From the NCBI RefSeq assembly GCF_004766315.1, contig NZ_PVSN01000058.1, positions 1 through 39,205 of the forward strand: DNA of 39,205 bases, given 5' to 3'. This document shows, piece by piece, positions 7,353 through 16,413 of this stretch (its first letter is position 1; each line of letters begins with the position of its first letter). This stretch comes from Weissella confusa (GTDB lineage Bacteria > Bacillota > Bacilli > Lactobacillales > Lactobacillaceae). The notes below the pieces were generated by a model. It did not search any database and had not been told where the DNA came from. It worked only from the letters and a program-made list of their open reading frames with translations. The position numbers were made by a program, and so were the translations under genes.

Positions 7353-8160
7353 GACGGCCTCCCTTCTTCTTACGATCACGCGTAAAGAACATCGTTGCAG
7401 CCATGGCAATAATCAAAATCACACCAATTGTTGAACCCATTCCCCAGTTTTGCGTTACCAAGAAGTGCTCTTCAATGGCAGTACCCAGCGTAATGACGCG
7501 GTTTCCACCAATCAAACGGGTAATCATGAATAGTGATAGCGTTGGGATGAAGACGGCTTGAATACCAGCCTTCACACCACCCATTGACATTGGAATAATG
7601 ACCTTCGTCAACGTTTGCCATGGTGTTGCCCCCAAATCGCGAGCCGCATTAATCAAGCTACGATCCAATTCAACCAGTGAATTGAAAATTGGCATAATCA
7701 TGAATGGAATTTCAATGTACGCCGCAACAATCATAAATGATGCATCTGTAAACATGATTTGGTGAGGGCCGATACCGATAAAGCTTAGGAAGTTATTAAC
7801 TGTTCCTGTCTTAGAAAATAGCCCAATAAATGCATATGCCTTAAGCAATAGGTTGACCCATGTAGGCAAAATAACAAGCAACAGCCACAATTGTGCGTTC
7901 TTCAAACGGCTCATAATGTAGGCCATTGGGTATGAAATCAACAAGGTAATTGCCGTCACAACGAAAGCAAAGAATACCGAGTTGAACGTCATACGAAGAT
8001 ACGTCCCTGAACTAAAGTAGGTCGCATAATTGTCGAACGTGAAGTGTCCATAAATGTTTCCAAATGATTGGATAACCAATAGGACAACTGGCGCAATGAC
8101 AAAGAGAACGAGCCACAAGTAGTATGGAACCGTGTAGCTGATTGTTCCCTTATTCTTCAT
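7345..8160 (-). CDS. potB: Spermidine/putrescine ABC transporter permease
   Basis: The other membrane subunit of PotABCD, 271 residues. It starts [21 protein letters not shown] and has six membrane segments. Its EAA loop is [25 protein letters not shown], closely parallel to PotC's. The ATG at 8160 has GAAGGGG upstream and lies inside the end of potA (11-base overlap). The alternative upstream start would place 17 extra charged residues inside the potA frame and is less likely. Confidence 0.94.
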   Translation of the reverse strand: MKNKGTISYTVPYYLWLVLFVIAPVVLLVIQSFGNIYGHFTFDNYATYFSSGTYLRMTFNSVFFAFVVTAITLLISYPMAYIMSRLKNAQLWLLLVILPTWVNLLLKAYAFIGLFSKTGTVNNFLSFIGIGPHQIMFTDASFMIVAAYIEIPFMIMPIFNSLVELDRSLINAARDLGATPWQTLTKVIIPMSMGGVKAGIQAVFIPTLSLFMITRLIGGNRVITLGTAIEEHFLVTQNWGMGSTIGVILIIAMAATMFFTRDRKKKGGRRG

Positions 8161-9268
8161 TTGCAGCCCCTTCTTCCTCTTCAGCGTCCTCGTATTGCTC
8201 CAAACGGGCATCGAAGTCTTCTTCAGATTCGTTCAAACGCATAATGTGAATATCTTCTGGGTCGAAGTATAAACCACGACGTTCCCCAATAACAGCTGGG
8301 TTTGTCGCTTGAATTTGCCATTCGTTTTGGTCATCATCGTACGCCGTAATTTCGTAGTAGTCACCACGGAATGATTGGTCATCAATCGTTACGACCAGCT
8401 TACCTTCTTCTTCAGACACCAAGTCCAAATCTTCCGGACGCAAAACAACTTCAACTTGTTCGTTAGGACGCATACCACCGTCGACGTTTTCAAATTCCTT
8501 ACCGGCAAATGAAACCAAGTAGTCTTCACGCATCACACCCGGCACGATGTTTGATTCACCAATAAAGTCCGCAACGAAGTGGTTGATTGGTTCATCGTAG
8601 ATATCAACTGGCGTTCCATTTTGAACGATTTCTCCCTCGTTCGTAACGAAAATCCAGTCAGACATTGCCAACGCTTCTTCTTGATCGTGGGTAACGAAGA
8701 TAAACGTAATGCCCAAACGCTTTTGGATTTCACGCAATTCGTATTGCATATCCTTACGCAACTTGTAGTCCAACGCTGACAATGGTTCGTCTAGCAACAA
8801 GACTTCTGGGTCGTTAGCCAACGCGCGCGCAATCGCAACACGTTGTTGTTGACCACCAGAAAGCTCTGAAATTTCACGGTCCTCGTAGCCACCCAACTTG
8901 ACCATTTCAAGCATTTCAGCGACCTTCGCCTTAATTTCATTCTTTGGCTTTCCTTTAATAGACATTCCAAAGGCGACGTTCTCAAATACGTTCATATTTG
9001 GGAACAATGCGTAGTTCTGGAAAACCGTATTTACACGGCGCTTTTCAGCTGGAACATCGTTAATACGTTCCCCTTCAAACAGGATGTCACCTGATGAGGC
9101 CTCCAAGAAGCCGGCAATCAAACGCAAAATCGTTGTCTTACCTGATCCTGAAGGACCCAACAAGGTGTAAAACTTCCCTGCTTCGATTTCTAAATCGACA
9201 GACTTCAATACGACTGTGTCGTCGTATTGCTTAGCCACATGCTTAAATTCAATAATGGGTTGTGCCAA
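8150..9268 (-). CDS. potA: Spermidine/putrescine ABC transporter ATP-binding protein
   Basis: The ATPase of the polyamine importer, 372 residues. Walker A is GPSGSGKTT (about 38-46), the Q-loop [11 protein letters not shown], the ABC signature [15 protein letters not shown] and Walker [13 protein letters not shown], followed by the switch HDQEEAL. The C-terminal part (from about 235) is the TOBE-type domain of CUT1/PotA ATPases. It ends in a very acidic tail ([13 protein letters not shown]). The start is a TTG at 9268 (TTG GCA CAA CCC) with AAAGGTGG upstream; there is no in-frame ATG nearby. A rare start codon on the first gene may hold down the level of the whole transporter. It is first in the operon. 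Confidence 0.95.
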   Translation of the reverse strand: MAQPIIEFKHVAKQYDDTVVLKSVDLEIEAGKFYTLLGPSGSGKTTILRLIAGFLEASSGDILFEGERINDVPAEKRRVNTVFQNYALFPNMNVFENVAFGMSIKGKPKNEIKAKVAEMLEMVKLGGYEDREISELSGGQQQRVAIARALANDPEVLLLDEPLSALDYKLRKDMQYELREIQKRLGITFIFVTHDQEEALAMSDWIFVTNEGEIVQNGTPVDIYDEPINHFVADFIGESNIVPGVMREDYLVSFAGKEFENVDGGMRPNEQVEVVLRPEDLDLVSEEEGKLVVTIDDQSFRGDYYEITAYDDDQNEWQIQATNPAVIGERRGLYFDPEDIHIMRLNESEEDFDARLEQYEDAEEEEGAANEE

Positions 9269-9301
9269 TTACTGAGTACCACCTTTCTTTACATAAGCTT
9301 A

Positions 9302-9330
9302 ATTTTACCAAAAATAAGGAACTTTGTATC
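9302..9330 (-). promoter_or_regulatory. Possible pot operon promoter
   Basis: On the minus strand, GATACA (9325-9330), 17 bases, TAAAAT (9302-9307), about 35 bases before the TTG start of potA. The -35 is weak. Confidence 0.4.
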
Positions 9331-9372
9331 ACTTTTCCATTCCACTTAACCGTTCTGTAAACGCCATGAAGT

Positions 9373-9397
9373 AAAAAACACCAGCGAGATGCTGGTG
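9373..9397 (-). terminator. Terminator of the frameshifted gene 9407-10289
   Basis: On the minus strand, CACCAGC, loop ATCTC, GCTGGTG, then TTTTTT. It is just past the stop at 9407. Confidence 0.85.
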
Positions 9398-9406
9398 CTT
9401 ATTAGT

Positions 9407-10289
9407 CTAATAATCGCTGTCAGAACCCATCTGTTGGAAAGCATATTGCATAATCACCGCCGTAATAATATTGGTGAATTCCTTCTGAGTCTTAATTTCT
9501 TCAGAGGTTGGCATCTTAACGGTTTGATCATCCTTGCGGGTTGTGGTTAGTTGCGTGTTGAACGCGGCCTTTTTACCTTCAACCACCGCTTCTGATGCTA
9601 CTTTGACTTGATGTCCCTTATCAGCCATAGTAATCGTCAACTTAGGCTTTTCCATGTCATCAATTGATGCCGTGATGTCTTTCCAAGTAGCCGCTTTAAC
9701 TTTCATCGTCTTAGCAGTTTCCGTTTTCTTTAGCGCTCCCACAAAGCTCTTATAGTCAGCTTTATTCAGAGTCACCTGATACCCATCGTCCACCTTCTTG
9801 AATTTTTTGCCATCCAAGTCCGTGAACCACTTGGTCATCGTCTGGGCATCCTTTTTGACGTCTTCAGGATCAACCTTACTATATGATTTGTTATCCGTTT
9901 CTAGCCAAGTGTTCTTAAGTACCTTTGCCAACTCTGGAATATCAGTGGCCCCATCCATCTTCATAACATCACCCAAGAAACCGGCTGACACATAGGTATG
10001 CTTGGCATTCTTCTTCAAATCGTACGTAGCTGTCTGACCATCCGTCGTCACATCAGCTGTGAGAGCGATATTGCTGGTTTTCTTGGCATCTTGTAACACC
10101 TTACCAGAAACACGCATATCAGATTTATCTGCCGAATCTAACTTGAACTTATAAACATTGTCATCCGACTTAAACATACTCATCATATGTGATGCAAACT
10201 GCGCTTTCGCCGTGTGTTACGCCATAGCCAATTCCACCAGCCACAGCAGCAACAACGATAACACCACCTGCTACAATCTTCTTATTCAT
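9407..10289 (-). pseudogene. Exported hypothetical protein with a +1 frameshift near its N-terminus
   Basis: Two frames together make one exported protein of about 293 residues. The 5' part (10289 down to 10170) has GGGGGC before its ATG and encodes MNKKIVAGGVIVVAAVAGG, a classic signal or anchor helix, but stops after 39 codons. The rest (ending at 9407) is in another frame, has no ribosome binding site of its own, and continues naturally if one base is removed around 10210-10218: the junction would then read ..GYGVTHAKAQFASHMMSMF... The body is lysine- and aspartate-rich and resembles surface proteins of unknown function, with no motif I recognise. Possible explanations are a real mutation, phase variation at the CACACGGCG stretch, or a sequencing error. 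It lies between the pot operon and fusA, flanked by terminators on both sides. Confidence 0.7.
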
Positions 10290-10341
10290 AGACTAAGCCC
10301 CCATCATTCTTATGGTCATAGTTTAACAGTACAAAACAAAA

Positions 10342-10379
10342 AAGGATGAAGATAACTCTTGCGAATTATCTTCATCCTT
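10342..10379 (-). terminator. fusA terminator
   Basis: A 14-bp perfect stem, AAGGATGAAGATAA / TTATCTTCATCCTT, with a 10-base loop and a T-rich run on the minus strand. It lies 43 bases after the fusA stop. Confidence 0.92.
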
Positions 10380-10422
10380 AATTTTCATCTTAATATTGTA
10401 AGCAGTCGCTTGTAATTAAAAA

Positions 10423-12546
10423 TTACTCAGCGTCTGAACCCTTACCGTACTTTGAGATGATGTCGTCTTGCACGTTCTTAGGAACAGCTTCGTAGTGATC
10501 GAATGCCATTTGGAACGTTCCACGTCCTTGCGTAGCTGAACGCAAAGTCGTTGCATATCCGAACATTTCTGATAGAGGAACCTTAGCGTGGATCATCATT
10601 GAGTTACCACGTTGCTCTTGTCCTTCCAACAAACCACGACGGGCTGAAACGTGACCCATTGCATCTCCCAAGTTATCCTCAGGAACAACGATGTCAACCT
10701 TCATGATTGGCTCCAAGATAACGGCACCAGCGGTCTTTGCAGCTTCCTTCAAAGCCAATGATGCAGCAATCTTAAAGGCAGCTTCTGATGAGTCGACATC
10801 GTGGTATGAACCATCGTACAACTTAGCCTTCAAGTCAACCAATGGGAATCCAGCCAAAGGACCGTTGTTCAATGAGTCCTTCAAACCAGCTTCAACTGAA
10901 GGGATGTATTCACGAGGAACCACACCACCAACGATGGCATCTTCGAACTCGAATCCAGCACCTTCTTCGTTTGGTGAGAATTCAATCCAAACGTCACCGT
11001 ATTGTCCCTTACCACCTGATTGGCGCTTAAAGTAACCACGGGCTTGAACAGTTTGCGTAAATGCTTCACGGTAAGCAACTTGTGGCGCACCAACAGTAGC
11101 TTCAACGTTAAATTCACGACGCAAACGGTCAACGATGATGTCCAAGTGCAACTCACCCATTCCTGAGATCAACGTGTCACCAGTTTCTGGGTTCGTCTCA
11201 GCACGGAATGATGGGTCTTCTTCAGCCAACTTTTGCAAAGCAGTTGACATCTTGTCTTGGTCAGCCTTCGTCTTTGGCTCGATAGCCAATTGGATAACTG
11301 GGTCAGGGAACTCCATTGACTCCAAGATCAATGGGTGATCCGTAGCAGTCAATGAGTCACCAGTAGTCGTATCCTTCAAACCGATCAAAGCAGCGATATC
11401 ACCTGAGAACACTTCTTCGATTTCAGTACGGTTCGTAGCGTGCATTTGTAGCAAACGACCAACACGCTCACGCTTTCCCTTAGAGGTATTCAAAACGTAT
11501 GAACCTGACTCCAAAGTACCAGTGTAAACACGAACGAAAGTCAAACGACCAACGAATGGGTCCGTCATAACCTTAAATGCCAAAGCCGCAAATGGCTTGT
11601 CATCGTCGGCAATCAAGTCAACTTCTTCGTCAGTATCTGGGTCCGTAGCAACATAAGGCTTAACATCCAATGGTGATGGCAAGTAGTCAACAACCGCGTC
11701 AAGCATCATTTGCACACCCTTATCCTTGTAGGCAGAACCTGCAAGAACTGGGTAGAATTGCAATGAAATCGTTGCACGACGAATAGCAGCCTTCAATTCA
11801 GCTTCTGAAATCTCTTCTCCGCCCAAGTACTTGTCCATGATTTCGTCATCAACATCAGCGATGGCTTCAACCAATTCGTTGTACTTCTCTTCTGCCAATT
11901 CAGCATAGTCAGCAGGGATTTCGCGCTTCTCCCACTTCTCACCCAATTCGTCGATTGGGTACAAAGCAACCTTTTCGATCAAGTCGATGATGGCCTCAAA
12001 GTCATCTTCGGCACCGATTGGCCATTGAACAGCCTTAGCGTTAGCGTCCAAACGTGACTTCAATGAGTCAACTGACATTTGGAAGTCAGCACCCATCTTG
12101 TCCATCTTGTTAACAAAGACGATACGAGGTACTTCGTACGTCTCGGCTTGACGCCAAACAGTTTCAGTTTGTGGCTCAACACCGGCAGCACCGTCAAGAA
12201 CGGCTACGGCTCCGTCAAGAACACGCAATGAACGCTCAACTTCGATAGTGAAGTCCACGTGTCCTGGAGTGTCGATGATGTTAACACGGAATGGTTCCTT
12301 GTCGTATTGGTCGTGGAATCCACGCCAAACGGCAGTCGTGGCAGCAGATTGGATCGTGATTCCACGTTCCTTTTCTTGCTCCATGAAGTCCATTTGTGAA
12401 GCTCCGTCGTGAGTCTCACCAATCTTGTGGATCTTACCAGTGTAGTACAAAATACGCTCAGTCGTCGTCGTCTTACCGGCGTCGATGTGCGCCATGATAC
12501 CAATGTTACGAGTACGTAGCAATGGGTATTCACGCTTGTTAGCCAT
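10423..12546 (-). CDS. fusA: Translation elongation factor G
   Basis: The GTPase that drives ribosomal translocation, 707 residues, full length. It begins [20 protein letters not shown], with G1 AHIDAGKTT, the switch region with [13 protein letters not shown]3 DTPGHVDF and G4 [10 protein letters not shown]. Domains II to V follow, including [15 protein letters not shown] and the C-terminal [16 protein letters not shown]. The ATG at 12546 has AAGGAG upstream; the 12-codon upstream extension has no ribosome binding site. It is the third gene of the str cluster (rpsL-rpsG-fusA), but a terminator and a TATAAT separate it from rpsG, so it can be made independently. The tuf gene often found next is absent here. 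Confidence 0.98.
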   Translation of the reverse strand: MANKREYPLLRTRNIGIMAHIDAGKTTTTERILYYTGKIHKIGETHDGASQMDFMEQEKERGITIQSAATTAVWRGFHDQYDKEPFRVNIIDTPGHVDFTIEVERSLRVLDGAVAVLDGAAGVEPQTETVWRQAETYEVPRIVFVNKMDKMGADFQMSVDSLKSRLDANAKAVQWPIGAEDDFEAIIDLIEKVALYPIDELGEKWEKREIPADYAELAEEKYNELVEAIADVDDEIMDKYLGGEEISEAELKAAIRRATISLQFYPVLAGSAYKDKGVQMMLDAVVDYLPSPLDVKPYVATDPDTDEEVDLIADDDKPFAALAFKVMTDPFVGRLTFVRVYTGTLESGSYVLNTSKGKRERVGRLLQMHATNRTEIEEVFSGDIAALIGLKDTTTGDSLTATDHPLILESMEFPDPVIQLAIEPKTKADQDKMSTALQKLAEEDPSFRAETNPETGDTLISGMGELHLDIIVDRLRREFNVEATVGAPQVAYREAFTQTVQARGYFKRQSGGKGQYGDVWIEFSPNEEGAGFEFEDAIVGGVVPREYIPSVEAGLKDSLNNGPLAGFPLVDLKAKLYDGSYHDVDSSEAAFKIAASLALKEAAKTAGAVILEPIMKVDIVVPEDNLGDAMGHVSARRGLLEGQEQRGNSMMIHAKVPLSEMFGYATTLRSATQGRGTFQMAFDHYEAVPKNVQDDIISKYGKGSDAE

Positions 12547-12602
12547 GAGTATTTCTCCTTGAAATTCTATTACATCCAACACAATGTTAATGCGTTAGTA
12601 CT

Positions 12603-12608
12603 ATTATA
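12603..12608 (-). promoter_or_regulatory. Possible fusA promoter, -10 element
   Basis: A consensus TATAAT on the minus strand, 57 bases before the fusA ATG and right after the rpsG terminator. The matching -35 region falls in the terminator and is poor (GCCATT). Confidence 0.4.
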
Positions 12609-12620
12609 CCGTATATTCGC

Positions 12621-12655
12621 AAAAAATGGCTATAGTCTTCACAGACTGTAGCCAT
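12621..12655 (-). terminator. Terminator after rpsG
   Basis: On the minus strand, ATGGCTACAGTCT, loop GTGA, AGACTATAGCCAT, then TTTTT. One mismatch in the stem. It lies 11 bases past the rpsG stop and would reduce read-through into fusA. Confidence 0.85.
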
Positions 12656-12665
12656 CAATTGGTTA

Positions 12666-13136
12666 TTACCAACGGTAGTGTGCGAAGGCACGGTTGGCTT
12701 CAGCCATCTTGTGCGTGTCTTCACGCTTCTTAACAGATGCACCAGTGTTGTTGGCAGCATCCATGATTTCCTTAGCCAAACGCTCATCCATCGTGTGCTC
12801 ACCGCGAGCGCGTGAGTATTGCACCAACCAGCGCAATCCCAACGTTACACGACGTTCTGGACGAACTTCGACAGGAACTTGGTAGTTAGATCCACCGATA
12901 CGGCGAGCCTTAACTTCCAATACAGGCATGATGTTGTTCAAAGCTTCTTCGAACACAGCCAATGGCTCTTGACCAGTAGCTTCCTTGATACGATCAAAAG
13001 CTTCGTACAAGATAGTTGAAGCAGTTCCGCGCTTTCCATCAAGCATCAAACGGTTGATCAAACGTGAAACAAGCTTTGAGTTATAAATTGGATCAGGCAG
13101 AACTTCAGCCTGCTTAGTGTAACCCTTACGTGGCAT
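12666..13136 (-). CDS. rpsG: 30S ribosomal protein S7
   Basis: Primary 16S rRNA-binding protein of the 30S head, 156 residues, standard length. It begins [20 protein letters not shown] and contains [19 protein letters not shown], the beta-ribbon [20 protein letters not shown] and the ending FAHYRW. It follows rpsL by 19 bases in the same operon. Confidence 0.98.
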   Translation of the reverse strand: MPRKGYTKQAEVLPDPIYNSKLVSRLINRLMLDGKRGTASTILYEAFDRIKEATGQEPLAVFEEALNNIMPVLEVKARRIGGSNYQVPVEVRPERRVTLGLRWLVQYSRARGEHTMDERLAKEIMDAANNTGASVKKREDTHKMAEANRAFAHYRW

Positions 13137-13155
13137 TATTAATGTCCTCCCTTAA

Positions 13156-13572
13156 TTACTTCTTCTTAGGACGCTTTGCGCCGTACTTTGAACGTGATTG
13201 CATACGGCCGTCAACACCGGCAGTATCCAAAGCACCACGGATGATGTGGTAACGAACTCCAGGCAAGTCCTTTACACGTCCACCACGGATCAAAACAACT
13301 GAGTGTTCTTGCAAGTTGTGGCCGATTCCAGGAATGTATGCCGTAACTTCGATCAAGTTTGAAAGACGCACACGGGCGTACTTACGCAAAGCTGAGTTAG
13401 GCTTCTTAGGAGTCATCGTTCCGACACGAGTTGCAACACCGCGCTTTTGTGGTGAAGAAACGTTAGTCGTCTTCTTTGATTGTGAGTTGTAACCGAAGTT
13501 CAAAGCTGGTGACTTTGACTTCGTGCTCTTTGACTTACGAGGCTTACGAACCAATTGGTTAATAGTAGGCAT
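13156..13572 (-). CDS. rpsL: 30S ribosomal protein S12
   Basis: Decoding-centre protein of the small subunit, 138 residues. It begins [15 protein letters not shown] and has the highly conserved [19 protein letters not shown] (the TPKKPNSA region includes the lysine changed in streptomycin resistance), [29 protein letters not shown] and the ending [10 protein letters not shown]. The conserved lysines are the wild-type ones. A 150-base leader separates its start from the promoter at 13736-13764. Confidence 0.98.
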   Translation of the reverse strand: MPTINQLVRKPRKSKSTKSKSPALNFGYNSQSKKTTNVSSPQKRGVATRVGTMTPKKPNSALRKYARVRLSNLIEVTAYIPGIGHNLQEHSVVLIRGGRVKDLPGVRYHIIRGALDTAGVDGRMQSRSKYGAKRPKKK

Positions 13573-13729
13573 GTCTAAGAGTCCCCTTTCAATTTTCTAT
13601 ATAGTGTGTAGTCCACATTTCCAGGCGTGTCATTTAATAACCAGTCTAAAAACGTAGCTGAATGGTACTTCTCGTTCACGAGTTCAGCACGTCGCGTAAC
13701 ACGCAAACACCCTGCTCACTAAAAGCACA
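13573..13729 (-). promoter_or_regulatory. Long structured leader of the str operon
   Basis: About 155 bases of transcribed, untranslated sequence before rpsL. It can form CTGAA...TTCAG around CTCG-TGAA-CGAG and a GCGTGTTACGC hairpin. AAAGGGG lies before the ATG. S7 represses this operon in E. coli from a different site (rpsL-rpsG). I see no known ribosomal-protein leader motif here, so any regulatory role is unproven. Confidence 0.4.
13615..13635. repeat. 21-bp direct repeat, copy 1
   Basis: ACATTTCCAGGCGTGTCATTT differs at two positions from the copy at 13813-13833, which lies 198 bp away on the same strand. This copy lies in the rpsL leader. Confidence 0.6.
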
Positions 13730-13735
13730 AGTAAT

Positions 13736-13764
13736 AATATAACACTGCATTCTCGATTATGCAA
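13736..13764 (-). promoter_or_regulatory. str operon promoter (rpsL-rpsG)
   Basis: On the minus strand, TTGCAT (13759-13764), 17 bases, TATATT (13736-13741). The transcript would start near 13729. Confidence 0.7.
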
Positions 13765-13812
13765 CCCTTTTTACCAATTAAAAATGCCTATATACGGGCA
13801 TTCAATTTGCAA

Positions 13813-13833
13813 ACAATTCCGGGCGTGTCATTT
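13813..13833. repeat. 21-bp direct repeat, copy 2
   Basis: ACAATTCCGGGCGTGTCATTT, 19 of 21 identical to 13615-13635. It lies 58 bp before the start of the prepilin peptidase gene, on the other side of the str promoter. Confidence 0.6.
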
Positions 13834-13890
13834 TTGGAAAATCCGCTGTTTTCAAGCTCTTTCTTACTATAAAACAACGGAGGTTTTTGC

Positions 13891-14295
13891 ATGTCTGTAT
13901 TTGACCTGCCCTTTATTATCGCACTTTGTTCACTAACTGTTCAAGATTTGAAGCGCTGTTTGATTGACTCTAGATTATTATTACCCGCATTTGTTTTAGG
14001 TGTTACACATCACGACTCACATCCACTAGCTGCATTCTTAGTCTATATTTGCGCCCTAATAATAAATCACCATTACCACGAAAAATTTCTTGGTAATGGT
14101 GATTTAGATGTTATTTTTGTTGGCGCACTCTACCTGCCGGCTGATCAGCTCCCACTATGGCTAACAATTAGTTGTGGGTGCCATTTGCCGATCAGCCTCT
14201 GGCAACCGAAGACTCCTTTGCCCTTCCTACCAGCATTAACGATTGGATTTCTAGCGTTAGAAGTAATCAGCCAATACGGGTTGTTGGCGCGCTAA
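13891..14295 (+). CDS. Small A24-type prepilin peptidase-like protein
   Basis: A 134-residue membrane protein with four or five hydrophobic segments. It resembles the C-terminal half of ComC/PilD prepilin peptidases (family A24), which cut the leader of type IV pilin-like proteins such as ComGC. The two catalytic aspartate regions are present: VQDLKRCLIDSRLLLPAF (first Asp near residue 19) and the GxGD motif in FLGNGDLDVIFVGALYLP (Asp near 71). The N-terminal cysteine-rich methyltransferase half of ComC (about 220 residues in total) is missing. GGAGG precedes the ATG. No comG genes are nearby. Its last 39 bases overlap the end of the convergent acetyltransferase gene. Confidence 0.75.
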   Translation: MSVFDLPFIIALCSLTVQDLKRCLIDSRLLLPAFVLGVTHHDSHPLAAFLVYICALIINHHYHEKFLGNGDLDVIFVGALYLPADQLPLWLTISCGCHLPISLWQPKTPLPFLPALTIGFLALEVISQYGLLAR

Positions 14296-15429
14296 TAGGG
14301 CATCTAAAGGTTCAAAATCTTCAGGCGTACCAGTTTGTAAGTCACCCGTTAATAGCAGACTAGACAATCGTTTGTAGCCCATCAACCATTGTGTAAACGC
14401 CTGAATGCTGCCTGATAATTGTGGGGATTCAGTTTGGACAATCCGTTCTAAGTTGCCCCCACGTAACTCAAAGCGTCCACCATTCCATGGTGCGGTCTCA
14501 TCTTGGACGTCGAACGCCACCGTCTCCGGCACATCTAATTGCAAAACTTTAAATAACGCTGGCAAATTCACGATGCGAGCTTGCATATATGGCTTAATAA
14601 CCGCTTCATATTTCGGCTCTGTCATCATTTGAACAACTGGTACGGCCGTTATGTCTGCCGTAGGTGCTTCGTACATAAACCTATCGGACGAGCCCGCATG
14701 GCTACCAATGAAGCGGGTCAATCCTTGCAACGCTTCTGCCGTTAGATTAACCCATTCGCGAATCACAAACGTCATCTCGTGGAATTCGTACATTACATAG
14801 CCCTGGGCAACGCCTTCTGCGTCTCGATATATAGCGAACTTTGTCTGAGGCGTTTTCATGTTGAAATAGTAACGCCACCACCAATCTTCACGCGCAACCG
14901 CCCCGTGTTCGAAAGCGTCGGCCTCGCGGTACACAAGCTTCATCGGCTCAATCGCGCGGTCGAACGGCAAACGTTCAACAGTTCCCGATGTACGCTTACC
15001 TTGTGGAAAATCAGTGGCTTGCCATTCAATATCTGCATGATCAAATACTTGTGCGTAACCAAAGCGACCATAAAAGCCGTATGAAAAAGGCGCCAAGTAA
15101 CTGACCACTTCGCCTGCATCATAAGCATCTTGCAATGATTGCATCATTAAGCGTGAGGCAGCCCCATTGCCACGATACTCTGGATAACTTGCGACGTTAC
15201 CAATGCCATTACCGGCAACTAGTTGATGACCCATTCGCACGTTAAACGGAATCCGTGTCACTTGACTGGTTAGTTGATTATTGTCATCAAATTCACCGTA
15301 AACGGTTGTTTGCTTAAAGAATTCAGCTAAGGCATCACGTCCCCCACGTGGCTCCTTATGAAATGCATAACGATAGAGCTCATAAACGGCGTCAAAATAA
15401 GCCGCTTCAAGAATAACTGGTTGTCCCAT
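14257..15429 (-). CDS. Eis-like GNAT family N-acetyltransferase
   Basis: A 390-residue protein with the three-part layout of Eis-type acetyltransferases: an N-terminal GNAT domain, a second GNAT-like fold, and a C-terminal SCP2-like domain (about 285-390). The acetyl-CoA loop is in YPEYRGNGAASRLM (about 85-98). Relatives acetylate amines on varied small molecules or peptides; the substrate is not predictable here. The ATG at 15429 has AAGGGGG upstream, which decides the start against a 36-codon upstream extension. Its 3' end overlaps the prepilin peptidase gene by 39 bases in opposite orientation, with no terminator between them. Confidence 0.85.
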   Translation of the reverse strand: MGQPVILEAAYFDAVYELYRYAFHKEPRGGRDALAEFFKQTTVYGEFDDNNQLTSQVTRIPFNVRMGHQLVAGNGIGNVASYPEYRGNGAASRLMMQSLQDAYDAGEVVSYLAPFSYGFYGRFGYAQVFDHADIEWQATDFPQGKRTSGTVERLPFDRAIEPMKLVYREADAFEHGAVAREDWWWRYYFNMKTPQTKFAIYRDAEGVAQGYVMYEFHEMTFVIREWVNLTAEALQGLTRFIGSHAGSSDRFMYEAPTADITAVPVVQMMTEPKYEAVIKPYMQARIVNLPALFKVLQLDVPETVAFDVQDETAPWNGGRFELRGGNLERIVQTESPQLSGSIQAFTQWLMGYKRLSSLLLTGDLQTGTPEDFEPLDALLARQQPVLADYF

Positions 15430-15511
15430 AAAGTATTCCCCCTTATACTTAATCGCCATTATCGTATCACATTCACATGTCCAAATCTTGATTGATCCAT
15501 GTAAACGAAAA

Positions 15512-15545
15512 AACGCACCTTGAACCCTAAAGTTCAAAGTGCGTT
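15512..15545 (-). terminator. Terminator of infC-rpmI-rplT
   Basis: Stem AACGCACcTTGAAC / GTTCAAaGTGCGTT with a 6-base loop and flanking A/T runs, 11 bases past the rplT stop. Confidence 0.88.
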
Positions 15546-15555
15546 TTACTAAGCA

Positions 15556-16119
15556 TTAAACCAATGCCAACAACTCAGCCTTCTTTGCAGAAGCTGGGAA
15601 GTCGATACCGTTAGCTGACAAGTAAGCCTTGATTTCAGCAACAGTGTTCTTGTCTGAAGGCTTTTCTGATGAAACAACCTTCTTAGCAGCCTTAGGAGCA
15701 GCGGCGTTAATCTTAACACCCTTTTCTGAAGTAGCTGCTGAAGATTCGCGAACAACTTGACCGTTGTCTGCCAAAGCCTTCTTAGCTGCGTCTGCCAAAG
15801 CTGAGAAAGCTTCGAAGTCAGAAACAGCCAAGTCTGCCAACATCTTACGGTTCAAAGTTGAACCCATCAATGACAAACCGTTCATGAAACGTGAGTATGA
15901 CAAACCGTTCATACGTGCTGCAGCGTTAATACGTGCAATCCACAACTTACGGAAGTTGCGCTTCGTTTGCTTACGGTCACGGAATGCATAGAACCATGAC
16001 TTCCAAACTTGTTGCTTAGCAACCTTGTAGTTGATGTGACGTTGACCACGGTAACCCTTGGCCAACTTGATCATCTTCTTGCGACGTGCGCGCGTAACAG
16101 TACCACCCTTAACTCGCAT
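15556..16119 (-). CDS. rplT: 50S ribosomal protein L20 with a long C-terminal extension
   Basis: An early-assembly 23S rRNA-binding protein. L20 is normally about 118 residues; this one has 187. The first 118 are standard: [66 protein letters not shown] and [12 protein letters not shown]. The remaining 70 form an Ala/Ser/Lys-rich linker followed by a compact helical motif, [16 protein letters not shown]...KKAELLALV, which resembles HeH/SAP-like domains. The frame is continuous and ends just before the terminator, so the extension is real in this sequence. L20 represses its own operon in Firmicutes and other bacteria through the leader at 16972-17097. GGAGGAAATACCC precedes the ATG. Confidence 0.95.
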   Translation of the reverse strand: MRVKGGTVTRARRKKMIKLAKGYRGQRHINYKVAKQQVWKSWFYAFRDRKQTKRNFRKLWIARINAAARMNGLSYSRFMNGLSLMGSTLNRKMLADLAVSDFEAFSALADAAKKALADNGQVVRESSAATSEKGVKINAAAPKAAKKVVSSEKPSDKNTVAEIKAYLSANGIDFPASAKKAELLALV

Positions 16120-16192
16120 GGGTATTTCCTCCAGTAATTTCTATAAATTTCTAATTCAGAACCGATAAATAATTTAAAGTTAAAACTTCAAA

Positions 16193-16387
16193 TTAACGGC
16201 TCAACATGTGAACGTAAGTCTTCAACGTCGTGTTGTTCATCATTGAAGTTCCACGTAGTTGACGGCGTTGCTTCTTAGTCTTACCGTGGAAACGGTGTGA
16301 CGTAAAGGCGTTACCTGACTTCAAACCACCGTTAGCAGTCTTCTTGAAACGCTTTGCTGAAGCGCGGTGTGTCTTAAACTTAGGCAT
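16193..16387 (-). CDS. rpmI: 50S ribosomal protein L35
   Basis: A small basic ribosomal protein of 64 residues, standard length. It begins [20 protein letters not shown] and contains [22 protein letters not shown]. The start at 16387 has GGAGG 8 bases upstream; the 5-codon extension to 16402 crosses that site and is rejected. It is the middle gene of infC-rpmI-rplT. Confidence 0.97.
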   Translation of the reverse strand: MPKFKTHRASAKRFKKTANGGLKSGNAFTSHRFHGKTKKQRRQLRGTSMMNNTTLKTYVHMLSR

Positions 16388-16413
16388 TGATATGTCCTCC
16401 AAACTTGGTTTAA

